DNA of 63,568 bases, from positions 1-63,568 of IMG/VR virus record IMGVR_UViG_3300034064_001787. The stretch is one strand, 5' to 3'. A program made the translations under genes and the position numbers. The notes under the pieces were generated by a model. The model had not been told where the DNA came from and ran no database searches. It saw only the letters and a program-made list of their open reading frames with translations. This stretch comes from a virus. Shown here in pieces: positions 8,490-16,144 of this stretch (positions are counted from its first letter, which is position 1; each line of letters starts with the position of its first letter).

Positions 8490-8817
8490 CCCCGCACCAG
8501 TCAACACGGTCAATCCGGTTGCCCCTCCCCGCGGCACGCTGCGGCTGCACACGCACGCGGACGTTTAATTATGAATAGTTAAGCATAACGAGAAAGATCA
8601 ACTTTCGTTTGCAAATCCTATCCAAACGGATAAGATAGTGATGTTCTCCGATGTGAATCAGCTGAACGTGAAGCAGGGCATCCCCTGCAATGGATTTTTT
8701 CAAAAGATGCCCCGCGCGTCTTACGGAAGTCCGTGCCCATAGGCTTCCCTATATAGGGAAGCCGCCCAAACGGAAAAGCGAGCCGTTTAACTCGCTACTT
8801 CTAGCCCCCTACCTCTT
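8490..8817 (+). promoter_or_regulatory. AT-rich control region with promoter and palindromes
   Basis: A 328-bp gap without a gene. It begins with a GTCAACACGGTCAATCC spacer repeat (8499-8525), then turns AT-rich. A promoter-like pair TTGCAA (8609-8614) and TAAGAT (8631-8636) has 16-nt spacing and overlaps the hairpin TATCC-AAAC-GGATA. Further on are GCAGGG/CCCTGC (about 8675-8691) and a perfect 22-bp palindrome centred on TATATA at 8742-8763, and AGCGAG/CTCGCT (8776-8795) just before the next gene. It could be an operator array or a replication origin; I cannot tell which. Confidence 0.5.
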
Positions 8818-9609
8818 ATGTCTCAAAATTCTAAATGGTTCAGCATCGCCAAAGATGCCATTGCCCCCCGCGCTACGGAAATTCTCGATAGCATTCACAG
8901 TGCCATCACTGGCGCGATTCCATGCCTTGGCATTGTGCGATACAATGCCAAAATTGAAGGCGTCTCTTTGAAAGAACTGGTGGCCAAGTATGGCGACGGC
9001 ACGCGCAAAACTTTCGATAATGCACTGCCCCACGCTGAAGTTTTGCGTTTTTGTGAAGGAAAGTTGCCAGAATCGGCTTACTTCGCCATCACCTACGCGA
9101 AAGCAAGAGAAATTCGTGCCGCGTTTGAAGCGCACAAAGACAATACCGCCGCGAAAGAAGCCGCCGAAAAATATCTCTCCGTTTCCAAGTTTCGCGGAGC
9201 ATGGGCGGATGAACTCATTAAACGCATTAATGAGGCCGCTAAGAAGCCGGAAGCCAAGCCGGAAGATGGCAAGCCGGAAGATGGCAAGCCCGAAGATGGC
9301 AAGCCCGAAGATGGCAAGCCCGAAGATGGCAAGCCGGAAGATGGCAAGCCGGAAGATGGCAAGCCCGAAGATGGCAAGCCCGAAGAAACGGCTACGCTAG
9401 ATCAATTCCAGTTTATCACTGAGCTGGAAAAGCTCACACGCCGACTTTCGCCAGATAAGGCGGAAATCACGCGCTCCATGCTGGCTCGCGCGGTGAATGA
9501 TGCGACCGCATGGCGCAAATTCTGCGGTCTTAGCGAGGAAGCCGCCCCCCCTGTCAACGTGATTCCACTTCACACGCCAGCGAAGAAACGCGAGAAAAAG
9601 GCTGCTTAA
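8818..9609 (+). CDS. Hypothetical protein with KPEDG repeats, 263 aa
   Basis: The N-terminal domain (1-145) is helical with ALPHAEVLRFCEGKLPESAY; the C-terminal domain (190-263) is a second helical unit with LEKLTRRLSPDKAEITRSML. They are joined by eight tandem Lys-Pro-Glu-Asp-Gly units, a stiff charged linker. It stands alone between a control region and a strong terminator, so it is probably expressed from its own promoter. Codon use is less GC-rich than its neighbours. I do not recognise a family. Confidence 0.75.
   Translation: MSQNSKWFSIAKDAIAPRATEILDSIHSAITGAIPCLGIVRYNAKIEGVSLKELVAKYGDGTRKTFDNALPHAEVLRFCEGKLPESAYFAITYAKAREIRAAFEAHKDNTAAKEAAEKYLSVSKFRGAWADELIKRINEAAKKPEAKPEDGKPEDGKPEDGKPEDGKPEDGKPEDGKPEDGKPEDGKPEETATLDQFQFITELEKLTRRLSPDKAEITRSMLARAVNDATAWRKFCGLSEEAAPPVNVIPLHTPAKKREKKAA
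9256..9375 (+). repeat. Eight tandem 15-bp units encoding KPEDG
   Basis: The units are AAGCCSGAAGATGGC, with S reading G,G,C,C,C,G,G,C along the array, so blocks of units appear to have been copied together. They encode the linker between two helical domains. Confidence 0.9.
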
Positions 9610-9626
9610 CCTGCCAAGCCTCACGC

Positions 9627-9658
9627 GAGGCGCGGAGAAATCCGCGCCTCGTTTTTTT
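9627..9658 (+). terminator. Strong intrinsic terminator
   Basis: A 10-bp GC stem (9627-9636 with 9641-9650) closed by a GAAA tetraloop, followed by G and seven T. It ends the single-gene unit of the KPEDG protein. Confidence 0.9.
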
Positions 9659-9715
9659 GACCTGGTTCCCGAAAGTGGCGCGTCCGCGCTCACCGGGAGA
9701 ATCATGCCCACCCCT

Positions 9716-9731
9716 GTCCCTATGTAGGGAC
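9716..9731 (+). promoter_or_regulatory. Palindrome GTCCCTATGTAGGGAC
   Basis: Seven-base arms with a two-base centre, lying 31 bp before ATG 9762. The inner TCCCTATRTAGGGA core is shared with the 22-bp palindrome at 8742-8763 that lies upstream of the preceding gene, suggesting a common binding protein. Confidence 0.5.
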
Positions 9732-9761
9732 GCTGTTTGAAACGTCCACTGCTCTTTTGCC

Positions 9762-10325
9762 ATGAAATCGTCCGACTCATTTTTCCAAGAGGGGCTGCCG
9801 CCCCACCTCTCCCGCCCGCGCTGCCACGGTGAATTTTTCGAGGAACCCCTCACCTACGAGAGCGGCTTCCACAACGCGGACATCGTGCTCTCCGGCGACG
9901 GCGTGCATGCCGCCACCTCCGGCGGGCAGGTCATCCTCGTTCGCCATCCGAACGCGCTGTCTCCCGGCATCTACGGCAAGTTCAAGGGCCGCCTCATCAA
10001 GGCCCGCAGCAAGGCGTCCATCCGCGATCGCCGTTGGCTCGATCCCGCCGAGCACGCCCGCATCACCGCGCATCAGGAGCGCAAGCACCGCCTCGCCCAT
10101 CCGCTCACCTACCGCAAGCCGCCACCCAAGCCCTCCAAGGCCGAGCGCGAGCACCTGCACACGGAGCGTGAACGCGCCGACTACGCTGCCGAGCAGAAAC
10201 GCCTGGCCACCGCCGTGCCGCCGGCCCCGCCGGAAATCGTCTGCCCCATGGAAGCTGATCGCCTAACCCTGCTGGCCCGCATCGCCGCGCACAACGCCCG
10301 CTTTGGCAATAAACGCCGCGCCTGA
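9762..10325 (+). CDS. Hypothetical protein, 187 aa
   Basis: The N-terminal half has SGGQVILVRHPNALSPGIYG, a small beta-rich unit. The C-terminal half (from about residue 100) is a long, strongly charged helix (EREHLHTERERADYAAEQKR). A DNA- or RNA-contacting protein is possible from charge alone. It is bounded by the palindrome upstream and a terminator downstream, so it looks like a single-gene unit. Confidence 0.7.
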   Translation: MKSSDSFFQEGLPPHLSRPRCHGEFFEEPLTYESGFHNADIVLSGDGVHAATSGGQVILVRHPNALSPGIYGKFKGRLIKARSKASIRDRRWLDPAEHARITAHQERKHRLAHPLTYRKPPPKPSKAEREHLHTERERADYAAEQKRLATAVPPAPPEIVCPMEADRLTLLARIAAHNARFGNKRRA

Positions 10326-10348
10326 TCTCCCCACCCCAAAACCAAACC

Positions 10349-10383
10349 AGCCCGTGTCCGCCTCCGTGCGGCACGGGCTTTCT
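10349..10383 (+). terminator. Intrinsic terminator
   Basis: AGCCCGTG (10349-10356) pairs with CACGGGCT (10372-10379), with an inner CCGC/GCGG, followed by a T-rich stretch. It closes the preceding gene. Confidence 0.75.
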
Positions 10384-10393
10384 TCTGCCCACC

Positions 10394-10449
10394 TTTCATC
10401 CTTCATCCTTCCTCCTTCATCCTTCATCCTTCCTCCTTCATCCTTTTCC
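10394..10449 (+). repeat. Dispersed spacer repeat, TTCATCCT family
   Basis: About six TTCATCCT/TCCTTCC words ending in a CTTTTCCCC run directly before ATG 10452. There is no purine-rich ribosome binding site, as for the other plus-strand genes with this leader. Confidence 0.8.
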
Positions 10450-10451
10450 CC

Positions 10452-10655
10452 ATGACTCTCTCCTTCACCCCCACCGTCCGCACCGCCGCGCCCGATCTCC
10501 TCGAATCCACCGGCGATGAATCCACCGTCCGCGCCCACTGCGCCAACATCCTGCGCGCCGCCCGCGCCCGTGGGGAGCGGCCCCGTGCCGTGCTCACCGG
10601 CGTCCTGAAGCGCGTCTATCAGCTCTCCAACGGCCTGCTCAAACTCTGCCTGTGA
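10452..10655 (+). CDS. Hypothetical protein, 67 aa
   Basis: Small helical protein with HCANILRAARARGERPRAVL. It is followed directly by the RadC-like gene, 5 bp after its stop, so the two are likely co-translated. No family recognised. Confidence 0.6.
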   Translation: MTLSFTPTVRTAAPDLLESTGDESTVRAHCANILRAARARGERPRAVLTGVLKRVYQLSNGLLKLCL

Positions 10656-10660
10656 CCGCC

Positions 10661-11140
10661 ATGAAACGCCGCGCCCGCTATTCCTTCGGCCAGTTCCGCA
10701 TCGAGACGCTCCGGGAGACGCCCCACGAGGGCCACCTCGAAAGCCCCGCGCAGATCCACACCTACTGGCACCAGCACGTCGCCCCCAGCCCACAGATGCA
10801 GCTCCCAGACAAGGAGCACCTTGTCGTCGTGCTGCTCAACACCCACCTCCGCCCGCTCGGCTGGCACCTGGTGTCCATGGGCAGCCTGAACTCGTGCGAT
10901 TCCCATCCCCGCGAGATCCTGCGCCCCGTCCTCATCGGCGCGGCGCACGGCTTCCTCCTCATGCACAACCACCCCAGTGGCGATCCCACGCCGTCCGATC
11001 CCGACCGCCGCCTCACCCGCCGCATGAAGGACTGCGCCGCGAGCCTCGGCCTCCACTTCATCGACCACGTCATCATCGGCCACGAACTCCCCCACCAATC
11101 CCGGCCCTTCTTCTCCTTCCGCGAACACGGCCTGCTTTAA
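10661..11140 (+). CDS. RadC-like JAB/MPN+ domain protein, 159 aa
   Basis: The C-terminal domain carries the JAMM-type metal motif of the RadC family: LLMHNHPSGDPTPSDPD (about residues 101-117), followed by CAASLGLHFIDHVIIG. The upstream acidic residue of the motif is plausible in DKEHLVVVLLNT. RadC-like proteins are common on phages and mobile elements; their activity is unsettled, and a role in phage DNA recombination or host defence is proposed. The start is ATG 10661; GTG 10652, overlapping the previous stop, is an alternative. Confidence 0.88.
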   Translation: MKRRARYSFGQFRIETLRETPHEGHLESPAQIHTYWHQHVAPSPQMQLPDKEHLVVVLLNTHLRPLGWHLVSMGSLNSCDSHPREILRPVLIGAAHGFLLMHNHPSGDPTPSDPDRRLTRRMKDCAASLGLHFIDHVIIGHELPHQSRPFFSFREHGLL

Positions 11141-11152
11141 TCCCTTTCAACC

Positions 11153-11311
11153 ATGCCTCGAAACACCCGTCCCTGCCGCCGCGCTGCCGAGCGCGAATTC
11201 CTCCACACCCTCATCGCCACCGGCAAAACCCTCGCCCAGCGAGCGCCAGAGCCAGAAAAACGCCAAGCCGCCACCCGCGTCACCCGCCGCCTCAAACTGC
11301 TGCTGCTGTGA
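11153..11311 (+). CDS. Small basic protein, 52 aa
   Basis: An Arg-rich helical protein (CRRAAEREFLHTLIATGK, then TRVTRRLKLLLL). It starts 12 bp after the RadC-like gene and is followed by a TTCATCCT spacer. Coding nature is inferred from spacing and intact frame; function unknown. Confidence 0.5.
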   Translation: MPRNTRPCRRAAEREFLHTLIATGKTLAQRAPEPEKRQAATRVTRRLKLLLL

Positions 11312-11352
11312 GGTCTTCATCCTTCCTCCTTCCTCCTTCATCCTTTCCCCGC

Positions 11353-12213
11353 ATGTCTCTCCCCAACACCGCCCTCCTCGCCCGGCTGCGCATCTGCATG
11401 CCGGGAAATCGCCACAAGGACGCCACCCTGACCCATGACGTGCATGCCCGGCACGGCATGTCCGCAGATTCCGGCCTCTACCAGAAGCTGCTGCTGCCAG
11501 AGACGGCCTACCACCAGCACAAGCGCGTGGCCCACGCCGCCCGCAAGGAGCACCAGCGCCGCACCTTCAGCACGGACTACGGGGCCATCCTGCCCGCCGC
11601 GAAGGTGGACGACTTCATCGAAACCCTGACCGCCCGCCGCACCGAGTGGGACGCAGCAAACACCGACTTCTTCCGCCACTACCCCAAATACCTGGACACG
11701 GCCCGCCGCAAGCTCAACGGAGCCTTCAAGCCGGAGGACTACCCCGCGCCGTCCGAACTGCCACGGCTGTTTGTCTTCGAGTTCCAACTGCTGCCCATGC
11801 CCAGTGTGGACGCGCTGGATCACATCATCGGCCTGGCCGATGGCCGCGTGGCGGAGATGCGGCAGCAGCTCACCCGCACGGCGCAGGCCGCCGGGGAGGC
11901 CACACGCCACCAGCTCCTCCAGCGCATCCTCGACCGCCTGCAACGCCTCGGCTTGTCTTTGGCAAACCCGGACTCACCCCTGCGCCATGACACCGTGGAC
12001 CGCTTCCGCGAGCTCCTCGATGACGCAGCGGCGATGAACCTCACGAACGATCCCGGCATCACCCGCCTCGTCGCCGACTGCCGCGCGCACCTCACCCTCG
12101 CCACCGAGTCCCTGCGCCACGATCCCGTCGTCCGCAACCGCACCCTGGCCGCCACCAGCCTCCTCCTCCAGTCCCACGGCCGCCGCATCGAAACACCGAA
12201 GGCCAGTGCCTGA
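11353..12213 (+). CDS. DUF3150-like protein, 286 aa
   Basis: A long helical protein. The order of motifs (TDYGAILPAAKVDDFIETL, then a charged stretch with EWDAANTDFFRHYPKYLD, then LPRLFVFEFQLLPMP) resembles DUF3150 proteins found in phages and plasmids beside AAA+ ATPases. Function unknown. The start is ATG 11353 after a TTCATCCT spacer. The link to the Ycf46-like AAA+ gene 4 kb downstream is only suggestive. Confidence 0.6.
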   Translation: MSLPNTALLARLRICMPGNRHKDATLTHDVHARHGMSADSGLYQKLLLPETAYHQHKRVAHAARKEHQRRTFSTDYGAILPAAKVDDFIETLTARRTEWDAANTDFFRHYPKYLDTARRKLNGAFKPEDYPAPSELPRLFVFEFQLLPMPSVDALDHIIGLADGRVAEMRQQLTRTAQAAGEATRHQLLQRILDRLQRLGLSLANPDSPLRHDTVDRFRELLDDAAAMNLTNDPGITRLVADCRAHLTLATESLRHDPVVRNRTLAATSLLLQSHGRRIETPKASA

Positions 12214-12251
12214 GTTCATCCTTCATCCTTCACCCTTCATCCTTTCCTCCC

Positions 12252-12446
12252 ATGCCCCGCGAACTCCTCCTCCCTATCCCGCACGCCATCGCCGACAAAG
12301 TGCATCACCTACTCACCGACGAGGCCGAATTCCACCTCGACCCCTCGCGCTGCGATAATCCCAATCCAACCCTTGGCCGCGATTTCGAGCAACTCGCCGA
12401 AAAGCTCGAAACCCTTGCCCGCGAAGCCGGAGTGATCGGCTGGTAA
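12252..12446 (+). CDS. Hypothetical protein, 64 aa
   Basis: Contains LPIPHAIADKVHHLLTDEAEF and a C-terminal helix (FEQLAEKLETLAREAGVIGW). Preceded by a TTCATCCT spacer. No family recognised. Confidence 0.55.
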   Translation: MPRELLLPIPHAIADKVHHLLTDEAEFHLDPSRCDNPNPTLGRDFEQLAEKLETLAREAGVIGW

Positions 12447-12475
12447 CTTCCCCCAAACCCACACCCACACCACCC

Positions 12476-12652
12476 ATGAAAGCCACCATCAAAAACAACA
12501 TCCTCACCATCGAAATCCCGCTCCAGCCACCCACGGCCTCCAAGAGCGGCAAAAGCCTCGTCGTCGCCACCTCCGGCGGCAACATCGCCACCACCGCAGA
12601 GGTGAACGGCAAACCCGTGACCATCGGCCTCAACGCCTACATCAAAGCCTAG
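12476..12652 (+). CDS. Hypothetical protein, 58 aa
   Basis: The beta-strand pattern (KATIKNNILTIEIPLQ, then KSLVVATSGGN and GKPVTIGLNAYIK) suggests a small beta-barrel or sheet. It follows the 64-aa gene by 29 bp. Function unknown. Confidence 0.6.
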   Translation: MKATIKNNILTIEIPLQPPTASKSGKSLVVATSGGNIATTAEVNGKPVTIGLNAYIKA

Positions 12653-12655
12653 TTC

Positions 12656-12878
12656 CCCGTCTCCCAGTCTCCCCGTCTGCATTGACAGACGCCGTCCCTC
12701 GAAGCCCGTCCGCTGGCTGCACGCTCTGCTTCTCCTTCTGTGAGTCGCCACCTGAGCTGCCCCGGACGGGCTTCGCTTTGACACCTCACGAAGCCCGTGC
12801 CGCCCCATGCGCCACGGGCTTCGTCTTTCTCCCCGTTTCATCCTTCCTCCTTCATCCTTCATCCTTGCCACCCCACCC
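12656..12878 (+). other. Non-coding gap with hairpins and spacer repeats
   Basis: No gene is seen in these 223 bp. A GTCTCC spacer (12656-12680) is followed by two inverted repeats built on GAAGCCCG/CGGGCTTC (about 12698-12709 with 12763-12774, and 12789-12800 with 12813-12823, the latter followed by TCTTT, terminator-like). A TTCATCCT spacer follows before the next ATG. Confidence 0.6.
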
Positions 12879-13136
12879 ATGGCCTCCCCCTTCGACATGC
12901 GCCCGGACGCGCGGCAAACGCAAGCCCGGCAGATGCTGCGCGATGCCGCCGCGCACCTCACCCAACTCTCCCACCGCACCGACCTCGACGACGACGAGTT
13001 CGAGATGGCGCTGGCCAATGAACTCCTCCTCGTGACCAACGCCCGCCAGTGGTGGAAGAAGGCCCGCGAGGAAAAACAGCAGGTGCTCCAACACCACCGC
13101 GCCCACCTGAAGCGCGCCGCCCTGCTGGATGTGTGA
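12879..13136 (+). CDS. Hypothetical protein, 85 aa
   Basis: An all-helical charged protein: RQMLRDAAAHLTQLSHRTDL, then DDDEFEMALANELLL and a Lys/Arg/Gln-rich C-terminal helix, probably coiled coil. ATG 12879 follows a spacer repeat. No family recognised. Confidence 0.6.
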   Translation: MASPFDMRPDARQTQARQMLRDAAAHLTQLSHRTDLDDDEFEMALANELLLVTNARQWWKKAREEKQQVLQHHRAHLKRAALLDV

Positions 13137-13162
13137 CCCTCAACCCTCCGCCTCTTCCCGCC

Positions 13163-13450
13163 ATGAACCGACACACCACCGAACGCCTCTACCCAGGCCA
13201 GCAACCCAGCGCCCTCCAGCACATCGACCTCACCCGGCATCTGCCCAGCCTCAAAAGCAGCCTGTCGCCCCAGCCGATCAAACGCTTCGATGAAGCGCCT
13301 GAATTTACCCGGCTGCGCCCACCGCCCACCGCGAAGCCCGACCTCACCCCTCGCCTCCTGCTCGGCGCATTTCTCCTCCTCACCGTCCTCCCCGTGGCCG
13401 CCCTGCTTTACAAGCAGTGGCGGCCCGTGACGACGTCCCAACGCCCATGA
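13163..13450 (+). CDS. C-terminally anchored membrane protein, 95 aa
   Basis: A polar N-terminal part of about 62 residues precedes one membrane span (LLLGAFLLLTVLPVAALLY) near the C-terminus, then a short basic tail. Its stop overlaps the ATG of the next tiny membrane gene (ATGA). It is the first of three consecutive small membrane genes. Confidence 0.6.
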   Translation: MNRHTTERLYPGQQPSALQHIDLTRHLPSLKSSLSPQPIKRFDEAPEFTRLRPPPTAKPDLTPRLLLGAFLLLTVLPVAALLYKQWRPVTTSQRP

Positions 13451-13545
13451 ACTTTTCCGACCTCTCCCCCGCCGCCGAAATCAGTCTGCTGCTGGGGATC
13501 ACCCTCCTCCTCCTCACCGGCCTCCGGCTGCTCCTCAAACGCTGA
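13447..13545 (+). CDS. Tiny single-span membrane protein, 32 aa
   Basis: Nearly the whole product is one membrane span (ISLLLGITLLLLTGLRLLL) with a Lys-Arg end. The start overlaps the previous stop by ATGA, so translation is coupled. Function unknown. Confidence 0.5.
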   Translation: MNFSDLSPAAEISLLLGITLLLLTGLRLLLKR

Positions 13546-13547
13546 CC

Positions 13548-13646
13548 ATGGACCTCGCCCCACCACCTCCCTTCTCCGGCCTGCGCGTCCTCGCGCTGCT
13601 GGCCTTGCTCTTCTGGACCGTCCTCCTCTTCGTCATTTCCCACTAA
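13548..13646 (+). CDS. Tiny single-span membrane protein, 32 aa
   Basis: A short Pro-rich head and one span (LRVLALLALLFWTVLLFVI). It starts 2 bp after the previous stop. Its size equals that of its neighbour, so the two may act as a pair. Function unknown. Confidence 0.5.
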   Translation: MDLAPPPPFSGLRVLALLALLFWTVLLFVISH

Positions 13647-13666
13647 TTCATCCTTCATCCCTCCCC

Positions 13667-14200
13667 ATGACTCTCACCTTCCGCCCCAACGGCACCTACG
13701 CCTGCCCCGGCCTCGGCTCCACCCGTGACCTCGCCGTCTTCTCCACCCTCGGCCTGCCACCCGTGCTCGAACAGCGCGGCTGCAGCGACTGCCCCGTCTT
13801 CACCTCTTGCAAGATGTCCCACTGGACGCAGATGGCTGTGGAAATCTCCGACATCCCCGCCCTCCAGCAGGCCGCGCAGGAACTCGGCTGCTTCTTCATC
13901 GAAAGCGGCCAGGCCCGTGGCTACGCCGGGCGGAACCGGCACGCCGCCTACGTCCTCCAAACCCCCGAACCCTGCCGCTACGACATCGCCGTCGATCCCG
14001 CCGCTGATGGCAAGCTGGCCCTCACCACCGACTGGTGGGGTGGGGACGTGGCCCGCGTCGTCGGCGACAACTACGGCAAGCTCCTCCAGCACTACGGCAT
14101 CGCCAAAGCCGAACTGGCCGCCCACGCCGAAGGCTACCTCACCACCCGCGAAACCTGCGCCAACGGCGACCTCAAGCTCCACATCGACATCCTGGCTTAA
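13667..14200 (+). CDS. DUF1257 (Ycf35-like) protein, 177 aa
   Basis: Residues 50-177 follow the DUF1257/Ycf35 pattern: MSHWTQMAVEISDIPALQQA, then YDIAVDP, TTDWWGGDVARVVGDNYGK and a C-terminal NGDLKLHIDIL. The family is named from plastid and cyanobacterial genes and has no proven function. The first 49 residues are an extra part with a Cys cluster (GCSDCPVFTSC). Translation could instead begin at ATG 13814, where family members usually start. It is followed 21 bp later by a DUF2997 gene, its usual partner. Confidence 0.8.
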   Translation: MTLTFRPNGTYACPGLGSTRDLAVFSTLGLPPVLEQRGCSDCPVFTSCKMSHWTQMAVEISDIPALQQAAQELGCFFIESGQARGYAGRNRHAAYVLQTPEPCRYDIAVDPAADGKLALTTDWWGGDVARVVGDNYGKLLQHYGIAKAELAAHAEGYLTTRETCANGDLKLHIDILA

Positions 14201-14221
14201 CCAAGCACCCCTCTTTTCCCC

Positions 14222-14416
14222 ATGAAAAAACTCATCGTCACCGCCACGCCAACCGGTAAAACCACCATCGAAGCCGAAGGCTTCCAAGGCCAAGGCTGCA
14301 CCCAGGCCAGCGACTTCCTCGTCCGCGCCCTCGGCACCATCGAGTCCCGCACCGACAAACCCGAGATGCACGAAATCGCCCCCGCGCTGGATCAAGGCCT
14401 CCACCTCAACGCATGA
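14222..14416 (+). CDS. DUF2997 protein, 64 aa
   Basis: Short beta-rich N-terminus (MKKLIVTATPTGKTTIEAEG) and the family's GxxC pattern (FQGQGCTQASDFLVRALG). DUF2997 genes typically stand beside DUF1257 genes, as here. The stop overlaps the next ATG (ATGA). Function unknown; the conserved pairing suggests a complex. Confidence 0.75.
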   Translation: MKKLIVTATPTGKTTIEAEGFQGQGCTQASDFLVRALGTIESRTDKPEMHEIAPALDQGLHLNA

Positions 14417-14823
14417 GCCTGTCCGCCGAACTGCGCGCTGAGCGCCTCATGACCTGCGCGGAGCGTGATCGCCTGCTCACGCAGGGATTCTCCGCTGCCG
14501 TGATCGACGCGCTGGCCGAGCGCGGCTACCGCCCCTGCCAACCGCCGGGAAACCCACCCAAGCAGGAAAACCGCTGCGGGTTCCTGCGCCAGACCACCCT
14601 GCCGCACCTCCACCTCTCCCTGTGCCCTGGCGATGGCCTGGAAGAGCTGGACACCGCCCTCTACGAGGCCGGACGTCGCGACGGGCACGACACCCTCGCT
14701 AGTTACTTCATGCGCTTCTTCGAGTGCGTGAAGGCCCGCCCCGCCGCGCCCGACCTCAGCACCCTGGAGCAGCGCCTCGCTGCCCTCGAAGCCCGCCTCT
14801 CAACCGAAACCCCTCCCTCATGA
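14413..14823 (+). CDS. Hypothetical protein, 136 aa
   Basis: Coupled to both neighbours by ATGA overlaps. Two halves: a helical N-terminus (ELRAERLMTCAERDRLLTQG) and a C-terminal helix (LSTLEQRLAALEARLST) likely to be coiled coil. No family recognised; being in the DUF1257/DUF2997 operon it may work with them. Confidence 0.65.
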   Translation: MSLSAELRAERLMTCAERDRLLTQGFSAAVIDALAERGYRPCQPPGNPPKQENRCGFLRQTTLPHLHLSLCPGDGLEELDTALYEAGRRDGHDTLASYFMRFFECVKARPAAPDLSTLEQRLAALEARLSTETPPS

Positions 14824-15131
14824 AAAGCTCCGACTACCTCTTCCTCCCACCGTCCCATGAGACCTGGATCATGCACGTCCCCGTGATCAACACCTGCCAC
14901 ATTCAGCAAGAAGACGATGCCCGTCTGTCACAAGACGACATCGGCAACGGCCCCGTCATGGCCGACCTCAAACCCGGCTACCTGCTCTCGATCGACGATC
15001 TGGCCGACTTTGAAGGCTACTCCGACGCCTTCCTCCACCTCCTCGAAACCTTCCACAACCTCGGCTTCCACTACCTGCGCCTCGACCCCGATGGCAACGT
15101 CCTCGACGACCTGCCGCAGTTCGACTGGTGA
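14820..15131 (+). CDS. Hypothetical acidic protein, 103 aa
   Basis: The ATG overlaps the preceding stop. It contains PPSHETWIMHVPVINTCHI and an acidic C-terminal half (LLSIDDLADFEGYSDAFLHL). It ends the run of four coupled genes and is followed by a terminator. No family recognised. Confidence 0.65.
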   Translation: MKSSDYLFLPPSHETWIMHVPVINTCHIQQEDDARLSQDDIGNGPVMADLKPGYLLSIDDLADFEGYSDAFLHLLETFHNLGFHYLRLDPDGNVLDDLPQFDW

Positions 15132-15162
15132 TCCTCCTCGTCCTCCCACTCCTACTCAACCC

Positions 15163-15186
15163 GCCCGCTTCACGCGGGCTTTTTTA
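15163..15186 (+). terminator. Intrinsic terminator
   Basis: GCCCGC (15163-15168) pairs with GCGGGC (15174-15179), loop TTCAC, followed by six T. It lies 31 bp after the acidic protein gene. Confidence 0.75.
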
Positions 15187-15212
15187 TACCCACCCTCCAC
15201 CCTCACACTCCT

Positions 15213-15641
15213 ATGGGCGACCGCTGCCACATGACCATCTACTGCCGTCCGCAAGACACGGCCCGCTTCGAAGAACTCGGCTTCACCGCGCAAATCCCTG
15301 AAACCGCCTTCAACGACGGCACCGTCGAAATGCTCGACGAAGAAGCCAACTACGCGCACCACGGGTCACTTCCCACCGACATCCCGTGGACCGGTTCCCA
15401 CCATGAAGGCGGCAACTACGGCCCCGCCGAGCTGCACTGCCCCGGCGAAGGCCGCATCTGGGAATGGGAAACCAACACCAACCACAGCGCCTACTGCTTC
15501 TCCCATCCCATCACCGATTCCCACGACTTCATCACCGAGATCCTCCAGTTCAACGCCTTCTACGAAGCCTACCTTCGAACCACCCACCTGCTATGCCCTC
15601 CCGCCCCCGATCCCGCGAGCAGCGCTACGAACGCTGCCTGA
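15213..15641 (+). CDS. Hypothetical phage protein, 142 aa
   Basis: Begins MGDRCHMTIYCRPQDTARF and contains EEANYAHHGSLP and TGSHHEGGNYGPAELHC. This opening and these His/Cys-rich motifs occur in small uncharacterised phage and plasmid proteins. The 3' end overlaps the next gene by 49 bp. Confidence 0.65.
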   Translation: MGDRCHMTIYCRPQDTARFEELGFTAQIPETAFNDGTVEMLDEEANYAHHGSLPTDIPWTGSHHEGGNYGPAELHCPGEGRIWEWETNTNHSAYCFSHPITDSHDFITEILQFNAFYEAYLRTTHLLCPPAPDPASSATNAA

Positions 15642-15817
15642 AGACCGTCCACGCCGCCCTGTGCCAGCAAGCAGAAGATTTGGAAAGCATCGGTGCCACA
15701 CCATACAGCAACGACACCCTCGCCCTCATGAACCGCCTCTGCGCCCGCATCACCCGCACCCTCACCCCACGCCCCATCACCTCCAAGCAAATCCACCGCC
15801 TCCTCTCAAAACCATGA
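15593..15817 (+). CDS. Basic hypothetical protein, 74 aa
   Basis: Arg-rich, helical (SREQRYERCLKTVHAALCQQ). It overlaps the previous gene by 49 bp in another frame and the next by ATGA. The overlap lowers confidence somewhat, but the coupling to the next start supports it. Confidence 0.5.
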   Translation: MPSRPRSREQRYERCLKTVHAALCQQAEDLESIGATPYSNDTLALMNRLCARITRTLTPRPITSKQIHRLLSKP

Positions 15818-16107
15818 CTCTTTCCGATTTCCTTAATCTCCGAGGAGAGAACCACCAGTTCACAGAGGATGCTGAGCAAGCCTCCTTTCGAGCCCGTGGG
15901 TATCAAATCGGTTGGTATAGCACTCAAACCCTTGATGCCCTTCCATCCAAAGCCAAACCCGTCCGATTCAAAGAGATACCCCCGTGCCTCCGCTCCGGCT
16001 TCACCCCCAAAGACATCGTGAAAGCCTGGCGTTACCGCCGCGCCTGCGGCGAGCTCTCCCGCTACTACTTTCAAGACCGCGACGGCGATCTCCAGTCCGC
16101 CCAGTAA
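15814..16107 (+). CDS. Hypothetical protein, 97 aa
   Basis: Contains ARGYQIGWYSTQTLDALPSK and GFTPKDIVKAWRYRRACGEL. Codon use is less biased than its neighbours, suggesting later acquisition. It is coupled to the preceding gene. No family recognised. Confidence 0.6.
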   Translation: MTLSDFLNLRGENHQFTEDAEQASFRARGYQIGWYSTQTLDALPSKAKPVRFKEIPPCLRSGFTPKDIVKAWRYRRACGELSRYYFQDRDGDLQSAQ

Positions 16108-16144
16108 TTCCCCATTCATCCTTCATCCTTCATCCTTCATCATT

